NCBI GenBank assembly: GCA_943333125.1
Contig: CALQSB010000024.1
Span: 1-47,239, forward strand
Origin: Chitinophaga pinensis
GTDB lineage: Bacteria > Bacteroidota > Bacteroidia > Chitinophagales > Chitinophagaceae
DNA length: 47,239 nt
Direction of reading: 5' to 3'
In this document: positions 14,965-23,664 of the stretch, piece after piece
Layout of the letters: each line of letters starts with the position of its first letter
Numbering within the stretch: the stretch's first letter is position 1
Notes under the pieces: generated by a model
Databases searched by the model: none
What the model was told of the DNA's origin: nothing
Seen by the model: the letters and a program-made list of their open reading frames with translations, nothing else
Program-made: the position numbers and the translations under genes

Positions 14965-15531
14965 TTATTTAATCATGATTATAAAAATCAATAAGTAAAT
15001 CCAAAGCACATCTACAAAATGCCAGTAGGTACAAATAAGATCTATAGGAACCATACTGTAAATTCTTGTTTTAGTACTGAATGCTTTCAGAAACATCACT
15101 ATCAATGTAATTATACCTCCTATTACATGAGCAGCATGCAATAAAACAATCACCCAAAAAAAGGAAACCGAAACATGTGATTTCCAGTCTAACCCTTGAT
15201 TATACAGGTTTTTAAAGCCCATAAATTGTAACACTATAAAAAGAACTCCTAATATTAAAGTTGACAATATCAGCATTCTGTATTTAGACATTGCTCTTTC
15301 TTTAAATGCCTTAGCGGAAAGTTGCAATGTAATACTGCTGAGTAAAATTATCAAAGTACTGTACCAAAAAGCCTTGGGTAAATCATAAGTCACCCATCCT
15401 GCTTGATTGCGTTTAACAATATAAGCACTTGTTAGTCCGGCAAACATCATTACAATGCTTCCGATGCCAACCCACAAAGTAAATTTGTGTGGATGAATTC
15501 TATTTTTTGGTTTTATCACCTCTGTTTCCAT
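14965..15531 (-). CDS. Cytochrome c oxidase subunit III family protein, short (188 aa)
   Basis: Five predicted membrane helices with the subunit III motifs HAAHVIGG (about 132-139) and YWHFVDVLWIYLLIF (167-181). Lacks the first two helices of classical seven-helix subunit III. Bacteroidota caa3 operons often have two subunit III-like genes. It lies 31 nt after ctaB. Whether both subunits sit in one complex is not known from the sequence. Confidence 0.88.
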   Translation of the reverse strand: METEVIKPKNRIHPHKFTLWVGIGSIVMMFAGLTSAYIVKRNQAGWVTYDLPKAFWYSTLIILLSSITLQLSAKAFKERAMSKYRMLILSTLILGVLFIVLQFMGFKNLYNQGLDWKSHVSVSFFWVIVLLHAAHVIGGIITLIVMFLKAFSTKTRIYSMVPIDLICTYWHFVDVLWIYLLIFIIMIK

Positions 15532-15562
15532 ACCTCTTATTAAAAGAACTTTACAATATTTT

Positions 15563-16477
15563 TTACCCTCTTAGTTTATCTGCATATAAACTTATAAAAA
15601 CAATCATCAGATAAAAGTAAGAACTGAACATTACTTTTCTTGCCGATGGAATATCCATTCTGATAAACAACATCACACTTACATAGACCATAAACAAGTT
15701 ACATAACAACAAAATCCACATGCTGATTATTCCGCTAATGTGAAACATAAATGGCAACAATCCAACCGGTATCATCAAGGCGCTATACATAATTGTTTGA
15801 ATAGCCGTGAATTTAGTTGGTCCTTTATCACTGGGTAATAATTTAAATCCTGCTGCACTATAATCTTTATGTGCTACCCAGGCTATTGCCCAGAAATGAG
15901 GAAACTGCCACAAAAACTGAATCGCAAATAATATCCATCCTCCAGTCCAGTTGTTATCATTTCCTTCGCCAAAACTTGCTACCCATCCAATCAAACAAGG
16001 CAGCGCTCCGGGGATTGCACCAACCAGTACTGCAATAGAATTTATTTTTTTTAATGGTGTATAAATGAAACCATACAACACCAAACTTGCTAAACTCAAC
16101 CATGCGGCTTCAACACTGAATGTATACATTATATATACACCCAATGCTCCTGATATACCTGCAAAAGACCAAGCTTCTCCAGAAGACATTCTTCCGCTGG
16201 CAACAGGTCTTTTTGCTGTTCGTTTCATCAACGCATCAGTATCCTTTTCAAGAATCTGATTAATCGTGTTTGCAGATCCGGTAACTAACATTCCGCCTGC
16301 AAAAAGTAAAAGAACTTGTATCAGATTAAAACTGATATTAGGTGCAAGTAAGTAACTGATTACGGTACTAAACACCACCATAAAACTCAAAGTGAACTTT
16401 ATCAATAAAAAATAATCCTTCACTTTGCTCGCCAATACAAACGAAGTTGAATTGGGTATGGTTTTATTATCCTGCAC
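15563..16477 (-). CDS. ctaB: Heme O synthase (protoheme IX farnesyltransferase)
   Basis: Inner-membrane prenyltransferase that adds a farnesyl group to heme B, giving heme O, the precursor of heme A. The 304-residue length and about nine helices fit the UbiA superfamily. The Asp-rich prenyl-diphosphate motif is at about 73-90 (NQILEKDTDALMKRTAKR), and YTPLKK follows the later helices. Starts 9 nt after subunit I. No heme A synthase (ctaA) gene is in the window, so it must be elsewhere if the oxidase uses heme A. Confidence 0.94.
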   Translation of the reverse strand: MQDNKTIPNSTSFVLASKVKDYFLLIKFTLSFMVVFSTVISYLLAPNISFNLIQVLLLFAGGMLVTGSANTINQILEKDTDALMKRTAKRPVASGRMSSGEAWSFAGISGALGVYIMYTFSVEAAWLSLASLVLYGFIYTPLKKINSIAVLVGAIPGALPCLIGWVASFGEGNDNNWTGGWILFAIQFLWQFPHFWAIAWVAHKDYSAAGFKLLPSDKGPTKFTAIQTIMYSALMIPVGLLPFMFHISGIISMWILLLCNLFMVYVSVMLFIRMDIPSARKVMFSSYFYLMIVFISLYADKLRG

Positions 16478-16486
16478 TACTGTTTT

Positions 16487-18289
16487 TTAATGTTTGCTTT
16501 CATCAGCACCAACCGGTACATCCTGCGGAATAAATTCTTTTCCGTCTTTTGCATAATCATAAGGCCAGCGATGTACTTCTGGAATTTCTCCGGGCCAGTT
16601 GCCATGACCTGGTCTAATTGGAGCGGTCCACTCTAAAGTATTCGCACCCCAAGGGTTTTGATTGGTTACTTTTCTTCCTTTCCAGATGCTGTAAAAGAAG
16701 TTGATAACAAACATTAACTGTGCAGCGAAAACGATTAAAGCTATAATACTAATAAACTGATTTAATCCTCCAAAATTTTTGAATGATTCCCAGTTAGAAA
16801 AATCATAATAACGACGTGGCATACCTGCTAAACCTTCGTAGTGCATAGGCCAGAAAATTAAATACGCCCCAACAATTGTAACCCAGAAATGTATATATGC
16901 TAAGGTGTTATTTAAATAACGACCAAACATTTTAGGATACCAGTGATAAACACCAGCAAACATTCCGAAGAAAGATGCTACGCCCATTACTATATGAAAG
17001 TGAGCGATAACAAAATAAGTATCATGAAGATGAATGTCCAATGCAGAGTTTCCAAGGAAGATGCCTGTTAAACCTCCGCTGATAAACAAACTCACAAATC
17101 CAATGGCAAATAACATTCCTGGAGTAAAGCGAATGTTTCCTCTCCATAAAGTAGTTAACCAGTTAAATACTTTTATCGCCGAAGGAACGGCAATCAATAA
17201 TGTAAGTAAAACAAATACAGATCCCAGGAATGGGTTCAGTCCGGTTACAAACATGTGATGCGCCCATACCAAAAATGCCAGAATGGTAATGGCAAATAAA
17301 GATCCTACCATCGCCATATAACCAAATATAGGCTTGCGGCTGTTTACAGAAAGTATTTCAGAAGACATTCCCATTGCAGGAAGCAAAATGATATATACTT
17401 CAGGATGACCTAAGAACCAAAATAAATGCTGGAACAGAATTGCACTTCCGCCTTCGTTAGGCATTATTTTTCCAGCAACAACGATATCACTTAAGAAAAA
17501 GCTGGTTCCTAAATTTCTGTCAAATAATAATAAAATAGCCCCGGATAATAACACAGGGAAAGACAATACCCCAAGAACAGCTGTAAAGAACAATGCCCAA
17601 ATGGTTAATGGCAAACGTGTCATGCTCATTCCTTTGGTACGCATGTTTAAGATTGTAGTGATGTAGTTTAATCCGCCTAACAATGACGATACGACAAACA
17701 TAGCCATACTCACCAACCATAAATCCATACCAATTTTACTTCCTGATGAGGCATCGCCCAAAGCACTTAATGGAGGATAAACGGTCCAGCCTCCACTTGC
17801 TGGTCCTGTTTGAACAAATAAAGATCCCATCATGATTACAGAAGCCAGAAAGAAAAACCAATAGCTTAACATATTCAGCATAGGAGACGCCATGTCTCTT
17901 GCACCAATCTGAAGTGGTATTAAGAAATTAGCAAAGGTACCGCTTAAGCCTGCAGTCAATACAAAGAATACTAATATTGTACCGTGCATAGTTACTAAAG
18001 CATAATAAAATTCGGGTTGTAATTTTCCGCCTTTTGCCCAATGTCCCAGAAAGTCTTCCAGGAAAGGATAAGTGGCTTCTGGATTTCCCAATTGTAAACG
18101 AAAGATTACAGAAAATAATCCTCCAATAATAGCCCAGATAATACCGGTTACTAAAAATTGTTTAGCAATGGTTTTATGATCCTGACTAAATACATATTTG
18201 GTAATAAAAGTTTCATGATGGTGATGTTCCTGATGCTCATCTCCATGTGCTTCATGATGTGTGGATGCGTGTGCTGTAACTGTACTCAT
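16487..18289 (-). CDS. coxA: Cytochrome c oxidase subunit I
   Basis: Catalytic subunit holding the low-spin heme and the heme a3-CuB centre where O2 is reduced. The 600-residue protein shows VTMHGTILVFF (heme ligand region), FWFLGHPEVYIILLPAMGM with the CuB His and cross-linked Tyr plus the D-channel Glu of A-type oxidases, WAHHMFVTGLNP (two CuB His) and HLHDTYFVIAHFHIVMG (heme ligands). The N-terminus is unusually His-rich (HASTHHEAHGDEHQEHHHH, about 7-25), facing the cytoplasm and possibly metal binding. Located 27 nt after subunit II. Confidence 0.97.
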   Translation of the reverse strand: MSTVTAHASTHHEAHGDEHQEHHHHETFITKYVFSQDHKTIAKQFLVTGIIWAIIGGLFSVIFRLQLGNPEATYPFLEDFLGHWAKGGKLQPEFYYALVTMHGTILVFFVLTAGLSGTFANFLIPLQIGARDMASPMLNMLSYWFFFLASVIMMGSLFVQTGPASGGWTVYPPLSALGDASSGSKIGMDLWLVSMAMFVVSSLLGGLNYITTILNMRTKGMSMTRLPLTIWALFFTAVLGVLSFPVLLSGAILLLFDRNLGTSFFLSDIVVAGKIMPNEGGSAILFQHLFWFLGHPEVYIILLPAMGMSSEILSVNSRKPIFGYMAMVGSLFAITILAFLVWAHHMFVTGLNPFLGSVFVLLTLLIAVPSAIKVFNWLTTLWRGNIRFTPGMLFAIGFVSLFISGGLTGIFLGNSALDIHLHDTYFVIAHFHIVMGVASFFGMFAGVYHWYPKMFGRYLNNTLAYIHFWVTIVGAYLIFWPMHYEGLAGMPRRYYDFSNWESFKNFGGLNQFISIIALIVFAAQLMFVINFFYSIWKGRKVTNQNPWGANTLEWTAPIRPGHGNWPGEIPEVHRWPYDYAKDGKEFIPQDVPVGADESKH

Positions 18290-18316
18290 AGTTGTATAAA
18301 ATATTTTATTCTAATA

Positions 18317-19384
18317 TTATGGATTATTGGGCATTACCTGAGCCATAGGCTTTGAGGCGGATGCACTATCTGTTAACTGTAATGCTTTTTTTGATGGATC
18401 TTTATCCGGGAAAAAAGTAAAATATTCCGGCTTTTGTGATGCCAGCCATTTGTTATAATCTTCCTGACTTTCCACAACGATTACCCCACGCATAGAAAAG
18501 TGTCCTTTCCCGCACATCTGATCACAACTGATTTCGTAAACAAAATTGGGGTTACCGGTTCTCTTTTTCATTTGCTCGGTAGTGTATTGAGGAGTAAACC
18601 ACATTGTAGTTGGAATTCCAGGAACCGCATCCATTTTCATTCTAAAATGTGATAAACCCACATCATGAATAACATCCATCGCATTAATAACCAATTTCAC
18701 GGGTCTGTTTACAGGAAGGTGCATTTCTGTTGTATGTAAATCATCCCAGCTTTCTGGATCTTCAAAATCCACGGCCAGTGTATTTCCTGAAGGTTGATTG
18801 TATAATTTATAATTTTTCTTTCCTAGCTTACCATCGGTTCCTGGATAACGCATGTCCCATGCAAACTGATGTCCGGTAATTTCTACAACTACAGAGTCTT
18901 TAGGCGGATCGTTTGTCATTTTAAACCAATACTTCAAACCAAAAACTACAAGTACCGTTAAGAATATTGCAGGAACTGTTGTCCATAATAATTCCAACTT
19001 AGTATTGTGAGGAAAAAAGTAAGCTTTCTTACCGTCTTGTTCCTGATATTTAAAGGCAAACCAAAACAACAGAACTTGTGTGATAATAAATACTAAACCT
19101 GTTACTGCTATAGTAATATAGAGCATCAAATCAATTTTTTCTCCTTCTACAGATGCAGAGCCCTGAGGGAAAAGAGTTTTTCCATAATAAAGTTCGTTGC
19201 AATACCAGGCTCCCAATAAACCAAGGATCAAAAAAGTAATGAGCAAAAAGCCATTGATTTTGTTGTTTTGTTTACGGGATTTTTCTTCTCCTTTCAAAAC
19301 ACTAACGTACTCGCTTGCTTTAGCAATTTGAAAGATCACCACAAAAATCATTACGACGATTGCAATAAAATAAAACTCATTCAT
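18317..19384 (-). CDS. coxB: Cytochrome c oxidase subunit II (CuA)
   Basis: Carries the CuA centre that takes electrons from cytochrome c or ACIII. Four hydrophobic segments occur (about 4-22, 43-63, 87-110, 131-151), two more than the classical hairpin, as in other Bacteroidota. The cupredoxin domain has the first CuA His in GLSHFRM and the loop CDQMCGKGHFSM. The residue between the Cys pair that is usually Glu is Gln, as in some B-type oxidases; its backbone is the ligand, so CuA should still form. No cytochrome c domain is fused at the C-terminus, unlike true caa3 subunit II; electrons probably come from ActE or ActA hemes. Confidence 0.95.
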   Translation of the reverse strand: MNEFYFIAIVVMIFVVIFQIAKASEYVSVLKGEEKSRKQNNKINGFLLITFLILGLLGAWYCNELYYGKTLFPQGSASVEGEKIDLMLYITIAVTGLVFIITQVLLFWFAFKYQEQDGKKAYFFPHNTKLELLWTTVPAIFLTVLVVFGLKYWFKMTNDPPKDSVVVEITGHQFAWDMRYPGTDGKLGKKNYKLYNQPSGNTLAVDFEDPESWDDLHTTEMHLPVNRPVKLVINAMDVIHDVGLSHFRMKMDAVPGIPTTMWFTPQYTTEQMKKRTGNPNFVYEISCDQMCGKGHFSMRGVIVVESQEDYNKWLASQKPEYFTFFPDKDPSKKALQLTDSASASKPMAQVMPNNP

Positions 19385-19456
19385 TGGTAAAAATTTTTCT
19401 TTTTTTAAAAGTAAAGACCCCGACTTTTAAATATTTTAAATTGGTATTTTAATATT

Positions 19457-20713
19457 CTATGTGTGATGTATCATACTTTCTTTTAAGAAAGGATGATTTT
19501 TTGCTGTCAGTGGATTGCTCGTTAAATATTTTCCTACACCCCATAAAATCAATCCAATAAATAAAGCTGCAATTCCAAATTCGAAAGGCATCATTTCTGC
19601 ATGATCTTTCATTGTGCCTGGCATTACCATCTGATAAAAATCAATCCAGTGACCAAAGATGATAAGTACCGCCATAATAGAAACCGAAGTCCAGTTACGC
19701 TTAACGCCTCTTCTCATCAATATTAATAATGGACAAAGGAAATTCAAAACAAGATTTAAGAAAAACAATCCATGATAAGGGCCAGATTTTTCTGCAGTAC
19801 CGATTCTTTCAATAAAATATTTTGTTTCTTCTGGTTGATTGCTATACCAGATCAGCATGTATTGTGAGAACCATAAATAAGTCCAGAATACAGAAAAGGC
19901 GAACATGAATTTACCGACATCATGCAAATGTTCTTCAGTAACATATTCTAATTGGCCTTTGTTTTTTAGAAATATTACAAATAAAGCAACCAAAGACATT
20001 CCTGAAACAAACGTACTTGCAAAAGTGTACCAACTATACATGGTACTGTACCAATGCGCATCAATGCTCATTAACCAAAGCCAGGGTGCTGTTGATGCCA
20101 CAGAAAGACCGAAGAATACAGTATATAATGAAGCCCAAACGGTATTTTTCCAAATCCATTTTTTTCCTGTTTCATAATCCATCGTTCCGTTCTTATCTGT
20201 TTCCAAACTCAGGCTTCTCATTTTGCGACCTAAAATCCACCACATGAAAATGCACACACCAGACCATATCGTATAGAACTTAGGATTAAGAAATCCGCTT
20301 TTACCATTTAATATTGCATCTTTTGCCACTACAGATTTGTCCAGCCAAGGATAAATATCTGTTCTTCCGCCCCAAACAATTGCCATTAAAATTAAAAAAG
20401 TAATAATCCCTAAAATAGGAACCACACTTGAAATGGCTTCTGGAACTCTTCTCAAGGCTATTTGCCAGCCACCCATTGCCATGGTTGTAACACAAATAAA
20501 GAACATTGAGGCATTAACTACCAATAACCAATAAACGCTATTTTGAAGTAAGACTGCCCAAAAGCGGGTGCTGCTATAATTTCCACTACCATGCTCTGCG
20601 GGAGCAAAAGGATGAAACATTATAATACCATACAACAAGGCTAATACTCCTGCTATGATTAATCCCCATGTCCACTTTTTGTAGCTGGCCGGTAATTCAA
20701 ATTGATTGTTCAT
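19457..20713 (-). CDS. actF: Alternative complex III, membrane subunit ActF
   Basis: Quinol:cytochrome c oxidoreductase membrane subunit of about ten helices, the ActF partner of ActC in alternative complex III. It is related to the NrfD/PsrC fold. Sequence stretches typical of the family are WMLSIDAHWYSTMYSWY-like text (LMSIDAHWYSTMYSWYTFAS) and FGHWIDFYQMVMPG. The 418-residue length is normal. Position (sixth gene, after ActE, before cox subunit II) is the canonical Bacteroidota order and fits the ACIII-oxidase supercomplex known from Flavobacterium johnsoniae. Confidence 0.92.
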   Translation of the reverse strand: MNNQFELPASYKKWTWGLIIAGVLALLYGIIMFHPFAPAEHGSGNYSSTRFWAVLLQNSVYWLLVVNASMFFICVTTMAMGGWQIALRRVPEAISSVVPILGIITFLILMAIVWGGRTDIYPWLDKSVVAKDAILNGKSGFLNPKFYTIWSGVCIFMWWILGRKMRSLSLETDKNGTMDYETGKKWIWKNTVWASLYTVFFGLSVASTAPWLWLMSIDAHWYSTMYSWYTFASTFVSGMSLVALFVIFLKNKGQLEYVTEEHLHDVGKFMFAFSVFWTYLWFSQYMLIWYSNQPEETKYFIERIGTAEKSGPYHGLFFLNLVLNFLCPLLILMRRGVKRNWTSVSIMAVLIIFGHWIDFYQMVMPGTMKDHAEMMPFEFGIAALFIGLILWGVGKYLTSNPLTAKNHPFLKESMIHHT

Positions 20714-20780
20714 CTAAATAATCTTTATTTTTTATAAACACCGAAACAAATCGGTTTTTTATTTCTTTATTCTGTTTCTA

Positions 20781-21413
20781 CTATTTTGCTTTCATTGTAC
20801 TATCGGCAACAACTGCCACTGCTGCTTTAGGCTGAAGTGTACGAATGTATTTAACGACCATCCAGCGTTGTTTTTTAGACAACTGTGATGCGTAACTGCC
20901 CATATTATTTTTTCCATAAGTTATAGAATGGAACATGGTTCCTTCTGCCATCTTCACATACATATCCAATGTAAGATTTGCAATACCTCCAATTTTTCCT
21001 GACGTTGAAATCGGACCATTTCCCTGAGCTTTTTCTCCATGACAAATCGCGCAATTGATGTTGAATAATCTTCCGGCTTCTTTCATTTCATCTTCGGTCA
21101 TGCTTTGTATTGGGTTGGGAACCATAGCACTCATTTTATAACCATTACTATCATTTGGTAATGTGTAAGGCATAAATTCACCTCTTTTTATTGATCCTGT
21201 TGCAGGCAGTGCATTGTAAAATATTTTGCTTCCGCCCCTTTCCTGTATATTCATTGAGAACGTGGAAGAGTCTCTTTCTGCGTAAGTTTCATAACTTCTG
21301 CTATAGGCCATATCGGGCATATACACTTTTCCGGGTTGGCGTTTATTATCACAGCTAATAAATACAACTGTTGATGCCAAAACCAAAATTAATATTGTCG
21401 CTATTTTTTTCAT
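20781..21413 (-). CDS. actE: Alternative complex III, monoheme cytochrome c subunit ActE
   Basis: Periplasmic lipoprotein with one c-type heme that collects electrons from ActA and passes them toward the oxidase. Starting at the ATG at 21413 (MKKIATILILV) gives a clean lipoprotein signal with Cys about residue 21 (VFISC); an ATG four codons upstream would lengthen it without adding conserved sequence. The heme site is CAICH (in INCAICHGEKAQGNGP) with a later distal Met in the GTMFHSITYGKNNMGSYA region. The remainder matches the family. Confidence 0.93.
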   Translation of the reverse strand: MKKIATILILVLASTVVFISCDNKRQPGKVYMPDMAYSRSYETYAERDSSTFSMNIQERGGSKIFYNALPATGSIKRGEFMPYTLPNDSNGYKMSAMVPNPIQSMTEDEMKEAGRLFNINCAICHGEKAQGNGPISTSGKIGGIANLTLDMYVKMAEGTMFHSITYGKNNMGSYASQLSKKQRWMVVKYIRTLQPKAAVAVVADSTMKAK

Positions 21414-21468
21414 GTATAAAAACACTTTTCTGTTTTGAAACTACTTTTCTGTTTTGAAACCGATCAGC

Positions 21469-22059
21469 TTAATAGCCTTTCTCTTCTCTGTATAATTTTT
21501 GTTCTCTATCGTATCTTCCAATCCACCATCCCGTTTCAGCAACCTGAATATTTATTTCTTTTGCTCCAGCTTTTTGGAGGAAGCTTTGTACTTCTGCATC
21601 GTCTGTTTTGTCGGTACATTCAATAGCCATTACAAAAAGATCATCTGTAGCTCTTGCATGAAAATGATGCTTTTTAACAAATGGCGAAAGCTGACACAGG
21701 TAGCAGAATGTCAATACCATTCCAACTGCAGAAAACAATACCGTCAATTCGAAAGTAATCGGAATCCAGGCCGGTAAAGCAAAATGTGGCTTACCTCCAA
21801 TGTTCAAAGGCCAGTCTTTTGTAAATACCCAGCTCATGAACGTGAGTGCGGTTGTTGTTCCTGTGATGGCATAGATAAAACCTGCGGTGTGTATACTTGT
21901 TTCTCTTAATCCCATGGCATGATCCAGTCCATGAATTGGAAATGGAGTGTACACATCATGTATTTTATATCCAGCCTTGCGAACATTTTTCACCGCGGGA
22001 AATAAAACAGCTTCATCGTCAAATGAGCCTACTACAAATTTTTTAATTCCTCCAGCCAT
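21469..22059 (-). CDS. actD: Alternative complex III subunit ActD (DUF3341)
   Basis: A 196-residue subunit with two membrane helices (about 60-82 and 98-120) and a soluble N-terminal part (GSFDDEAVLFPAVKNVRKAGYKIHDVYTPFPIHGLDHAMG) typical of DUF3341. In ACIII it packs against ActC and ActF and binds no cofactor. The C-terminal part after about 140 is soluble. Position between actC and actE is canonical. Confidence 0.93.
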   Translation of the reverse strand: MAGGIKKFVVGSFDDEAVLFPAVKNVRKAGYKIHDVYTPFPIHGLDHAMGLRETSIHTAGFIYAITGTTTALTFMSWVFTKDWPLNIGGKPHFALPAWIPITFELTVLFSAVGMVLTFCYLCQLSPFVKKHHFHARATDDLFVMAIECTDKTDDAEVQSFLQKAGAKEINIQVAETGWWIGRYDREQKLYREEKGY

Positions 22060-22149
22060 ATTTTTTATTTTAATAATTCAAAAGTCAAAATTGAAAAGTA
22101 AAAACCTGAGCTCTTATTATAAATTTTGAATTTTTATTTTTTAATTTTT

Positions 22150-23601
22150 TTAATGCGCATGTTCTACTTCTTCGATATAAAATTTATCTGAATCCGCTTT
22201 TTCAATATCTGTCATTTTTGCCTTGTAATTTTCGCCTGTTGTTTTTAAAATCGATTTGATTTCAGCAACAGCAATTACAGGGAAATATTTAGCAAATAAG
22301 AAGAAGCAGGTAAAGAACAATCCGAATGTTCCCAGGTAAAATCCAATCTCCCAGATACTTGGACTGTAATATGTGCTCCAGCTTGATGGCAAGAAATCAC
22401 GATAGATAGAAGTAACGATAATTACAAAACGCTCGTACCACATACCTATATTAACTACAATACTCATAAAGAAAGTAACGGTAATATTTCTTCTTAATTT
22501 ACGGCTCCAAAATAACTGTGGAGACACCACGTTACAGAACATCATCAACCAATAACTCCATCCGTATGGGCTGAAAAGATTTGCTCTATTCTGAGAGAAT
22601 GCATACCATTCGTATGGATTCTGACCATACCAGGCAATGAATAACTCTGTAAGATATGCGCAACCCACAATACTTCCGGTAAGCACAATAACCTTATTCA
22701 TTGCTTCAATGTGACCTAAAGTAATATAATCCTGAAGTCCCATTACTTTTCTTACCACAATCAACAATGTTTGCACCATGGCAAATCCGCTAAAGATCGC
22801 ACCGGCAACAAAGTAAGGAGGGAAGATGGTGGTATGCCAGCCCGGAACAATTGATGTAGCAAAGTCAAAAGATACAATAGTGTGTACCGACAATACTAGC
22901 GGTGTGCTCAATCCTGCCAACACTAATGATAATGATTCATGACGTTGCCAGTGCTTGGTACTTCCTGTCCAGCCAAAAGAAGCCACGCCATATAATAATT
23001 TACGCAATTTAGTTTTTGCTCTGTCTCTTACTGTTGCCAAATCTGGCAATAAACCAGAATACCAGAACAATAATGATACCGTGAAATAAGTTGAAATCGC
23101 AAATACGTCCCAAAGTAATGGAGAATTAAAATTCACCCATAATGGTCCGCGTGAGTTAGGGTAAGGTAATACAAAAAACGCCATCCATACTCTACCCATG
23201 TGCCAGATTGGAAACTGACCGGCGCACATTACCGCAAAAATAGTCATCGCTTCTGCAGCTCTGTTCACACCTGTTCTCCATCCCTGACGGAAAAGCAAAA
23301 GTATTGCAGAAATTAGCGTTCCGGCATGACCGATACCTACCCACCAAACGAAATTGGTGATATCCCAACCCCATCCAATTGTTTTATTTAGGTTCCACTG
23401 ACCAATACCATAAGTAACCTCCCTGTAAACGCTGTACGCACCAAAAAGTAATAGGCCTACACTGATGTAAAATCCGATGTACCAAAGTTTACTTGGTTTC
23501 ATCTCAATAGGACTAATGATGTCTTCCGTTACCTGATGATAATTTTTATCACCACCTACTAGCGGTTCCCTTAGTTGTGATTCGTATTTGAGTAATGACA
23601 T
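22150..23601 (-). CDS. actC: Alternative complex III, NrfD-like quinol-binding subunit ActC
   Basis: A 483-residue integral protein with about ten membrane helices of the NrfD/polysulfide-reductase type, thought to hold the menaquinol oxidation site near the [3Fe-4S] cluster of ActB. Family stretches: WWVGIGHAGTLISAILLLFRQ, RAAEAMTIFAVMCAGQFP and SVHTIVSFDFATSIVPGWH. The fully conserved His and Asp in these helices are present. It lies 63 nt downstream of actB. Confidence 0.94.
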   Translation of the reverse strand: MSLLKYESQLREPLVGGDKNYHQVTEDIISPIEMKPSKLWYIGFYISVGLLLFGAYSVYREVTYGIGQWNLNKTIGWGWDITNFVWWVGIGHAGTLISAILLLFRQGWRTGVNRAAEAMTIFAVMCAGQFPIWHMGRVWMAFFVLPYPNSRGPLWVNFNSPLLWDVFAISTYFTVSLLFWYSGLLPDLATVRDRAKTKLRKLLYGVASFGWTGSTKHWQRHESLSLVLAGLSTPLVLSVHTIVSFDFATSIVPGWHTTIFPPYFVAGAIFSGFAMVQTLLIVVRKVMGLQDYITLGHIEAMNKVIVLTGSIVGCAYLTELFIAWYGQNPYEWYAFSQNRANLFSPYGWSYWLMMFCNVVSPQLFWSRKLRRNITVTFFMSIVVNIGMWYERFVIIVTSIYRDFLPSSWSTYYSPSIWEIGFYLGTFGLFFTCFFLFAKYFPVIAVAEIKSILKTTGENYKAKMTDIEKADSDKFYIEEVEHAH

Positions 23602-23664
23602 AATCTTTTTTCTCTTTTGACTATTTATACTGGCTGTTAGTCCGTTTATTATTTATTCAATTCT

